A program made the position numbers and the translations under genes. From an uncultured Alistipes sp. (GTDB lineage: Bacteria > Bacteroidota > Bacteroidia > Bacteroidales > Rikenellaceae), in NCBI GenBank assembly GCA_947174575.1, contig CAMWJM010000056.1, positions 1-7,315 on the forward strand: DNA of 7,315 bases, read 5' to 3'. The notes beneath the pieces are model-generated. The model was given only the letters and a program-made list of their open reading frames with translations, made no database searches and had not been told where the DNA came from. Position 1 is the stretch's first letter, and every line of letters begins with the position of its first letter. Below, one piece after another: positions 6,499 to 7,315 of this stretch.

Positions 6499-7265
6499 AT
6501 GAACAAACCGCACAAGAAATCGGCTGCAAGCCGCACGGTCGATCGGGCGACGTTGCCCGAACCGCTGCCGGCCGATCCGTCGCAGCGGCTGGTGCGGGTC
6601 TTCGTCGAGGGCTACGAGGATGTGGCTTTCTGGCGCGGGATTTTCGACCATTTCCGCAATCCCTATCTGCGTTTCGAGATTTCGGTGCCCAACCGCGACG
6701 ATCTGCCCAAGGGCAAGAAGGTGCTGCTCGGCATGATCCCCGAGGCGGGCGACGACGTGCTGCTGTGCGTCGACTCGGATTTCGACTACCTCTTCGCCGA
6801 CCGCACCGAGCAGTCGCGTACGGTACATGCGGCGCGCCGCATGTTCCACACCTATGCCTATGCTACCGAAAATTACCTCTGCTATGCGCCGTCGTTGCAC
6901 AACGTGTGCGTCAAGGCCACGAAGAACGACACGCGCATCTTCGATTTCGTGGCGTTCCTGCGCGACTACTCGCTGACGATCTATCCTCTGTTCGTGTGGT
7001 ATGCCTACTCGGCGCAGCAGGCCTCGGAGCATGTGTTTCCGCTCGCCGACTTCAAGTCGGCCGTGCGTCTGGGCTATCTGGAGATCGCCGACAACGGCGC
7101 CAAGACCCTCGAATGGCTGGCCCGCAACGTGGAGAAGCGTCTGCGCCTGCTGCGCGAGCGCAATCCGCAGATGATCGGGTCGCTGCGGGAGTTCGAGGAG
7201 CAGCTCCGCGCCCGCGGCCTGACGCCCGAGACGACTTACCTCTTCATGCACGGCCACACCTTGAG
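6499..7265 (+). CDS. DUF4435-type protein with TOPRIM-like motifs, 3' end missing
   Basis: The reading frame starts at the ATG at 6499 and stays open to the contig end; genomic coding ends near residue 255. After a basic, proline-containing N-terminus of about 30 residues come RLVRVFVEGYEDVAFW (30-45), with Glu37 and Asp41, and VLLCVDSDFDYL (87-98), with Asp92, Asp94 and Asp96. An acidic residue after one strand and a DxD after another is the arrangement of metal-binding TOPRIM domains. ATENYLCY (122-129) matches the ENYL signature that I associate with DUF4435 and related OLD-type TOPRIM proteins. The rest is alpha-helical and charged. In this family, such proteins occur near ATPases and in anti-phage settings, but no partner is visible here and the biochemical role is unknown. 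The gene diverges from yciH and probably has its own promoter. Residues read after 7265 come from adapter sequence and should be discarded. Confidence 0.8.
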
Positions 7266-7315
7266 CTGGCTCGTATCCACATCTCCGAGCCCCCGAGCCA
7301 AGCGGCAGTCTCGTA
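7266..7315. other. Illumina Nextera adapter sequence at the contig end (artefact)
   Basis: Compared with the Nextera i7 adapter as I remember it, 7266-7299 matches the 34-base transposase-end and linker part at 29 positions, with the exact run ACATCTCCGAGCCC near its middle (7279-7292). Positions 7300-7307 read AAGCGGCA, one base from index N711 (AAGAGGCA). Positions 7308-7315 read GTCTCGTA, one base from the ATCTCGTA that begins the P7 tail. Six of the seven differences are A-to-C or T-to-G, as expected of low-quality reads rather than evolution. The order of end, index and tail is exactly that of a read that ran through its insert. Confidence 0.95.

Noticed and set aside
6378..6536. N-terminal extension of the YciH protein by 53 residues to an upstream ATG
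   Set aside because: It would run through the yciH promoter and the stem-loop into the DUF4435 coding region, and YciH proteins are normally close to the 115 residues given by the start at 6377.
6481..7257. 258-codon minus-strand open frame opposite the DUF4435 gene
   Set aside because: The plus strand carries conserved motifs (VEGYED, DSDFD, ENYL) and a matching promoter; the minus-strand product looks like a typical high-GC shadow.
7266..7284. A Tn5 mosaic end, suggesting a natural transposon at the right edge
   Set aside because: The sequence continues into the Nextera linker, an index-like octamer and the P7 tail, which do not exist in natural Tn5; the mismatches are sequencing-type errors.
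7264..7315. Natural C-terminus of the DUF4435 protein (the Ser/Pro/Arg-rich residues after about 255)
   Set aside because: These codons are translated adapter; the real gene continues beyond the contig end.

Overview
The window looks like a chromosomal segment from a GC-rich member of the Bacteroidales, most likely Alistipes or a relative in the Rikenellaceae. The reasons are the high GC content (about 58-68% in the lines counted by hand, outside one low-GC patch), the absence of Shine-Dalgarno sequences before the starts, promoters of the Bacteroidetes type (TTTG, about 20 bases, TAnnTTTG), and a large outer-membrane protein of a kind common in this phylum. The genus is an inference from composition and style, not from a search.

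Layout. Four genes lie on the minus strand and read right to left: a SUI1/YciH-type translation factor (6377-6030), a 994-residue predicted outer-membrane protein with a zinc-protease-like domain, a beta-propeller and a beta-barrel (6028-3044), a class A penicillin-binding protein (2910-496), and the 5' part of aspartate-semialdehyde dehydrogenase asd (463 to the left edge). The first two are separated by one base and the last two by 32 bases. Between the middle two is a 133-base gap that holds a 100-base imperfect inverted-repeat element. On the plus strand, a DUF4435-type (TOPRIM-like) gene starts at 6499. It diverges from yciH across a 121-base region with two overlapping, opposed promoters and a GC-rich stem-loop in its leader.

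Function. The minus-strand genes have a cell-envelope flavour. Asd makes the precursor of diaminopimelate for peptidoglycan, the penicillin-binding protein polymerises and cross-links peptidoglycan, and the 994-residue protein probably sits in the outer membrane. The large protein has a stretch (about 3350-3960) with much lower GC and different codons, which suggests that part of its barrel was replaced by recombination.

Data quality. The last 50 bases (7266-7315) are not genomic. They match the Illumina Nextera i7 adapter (Tn5 mosaic end, linker, an index close to N711, start of the P7 tail), with almost only A-to-C and T-to-G differences. The DUF4435 gene is therefore cut by a contig end at about 7265, and its apparent C-terminal residues after that point are artificial.

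The most interesting biology is the protease-propeller-barrel protein with its mosaic barrel. I see no CRISPR array, insertion sequence, tRNA or rRNA.
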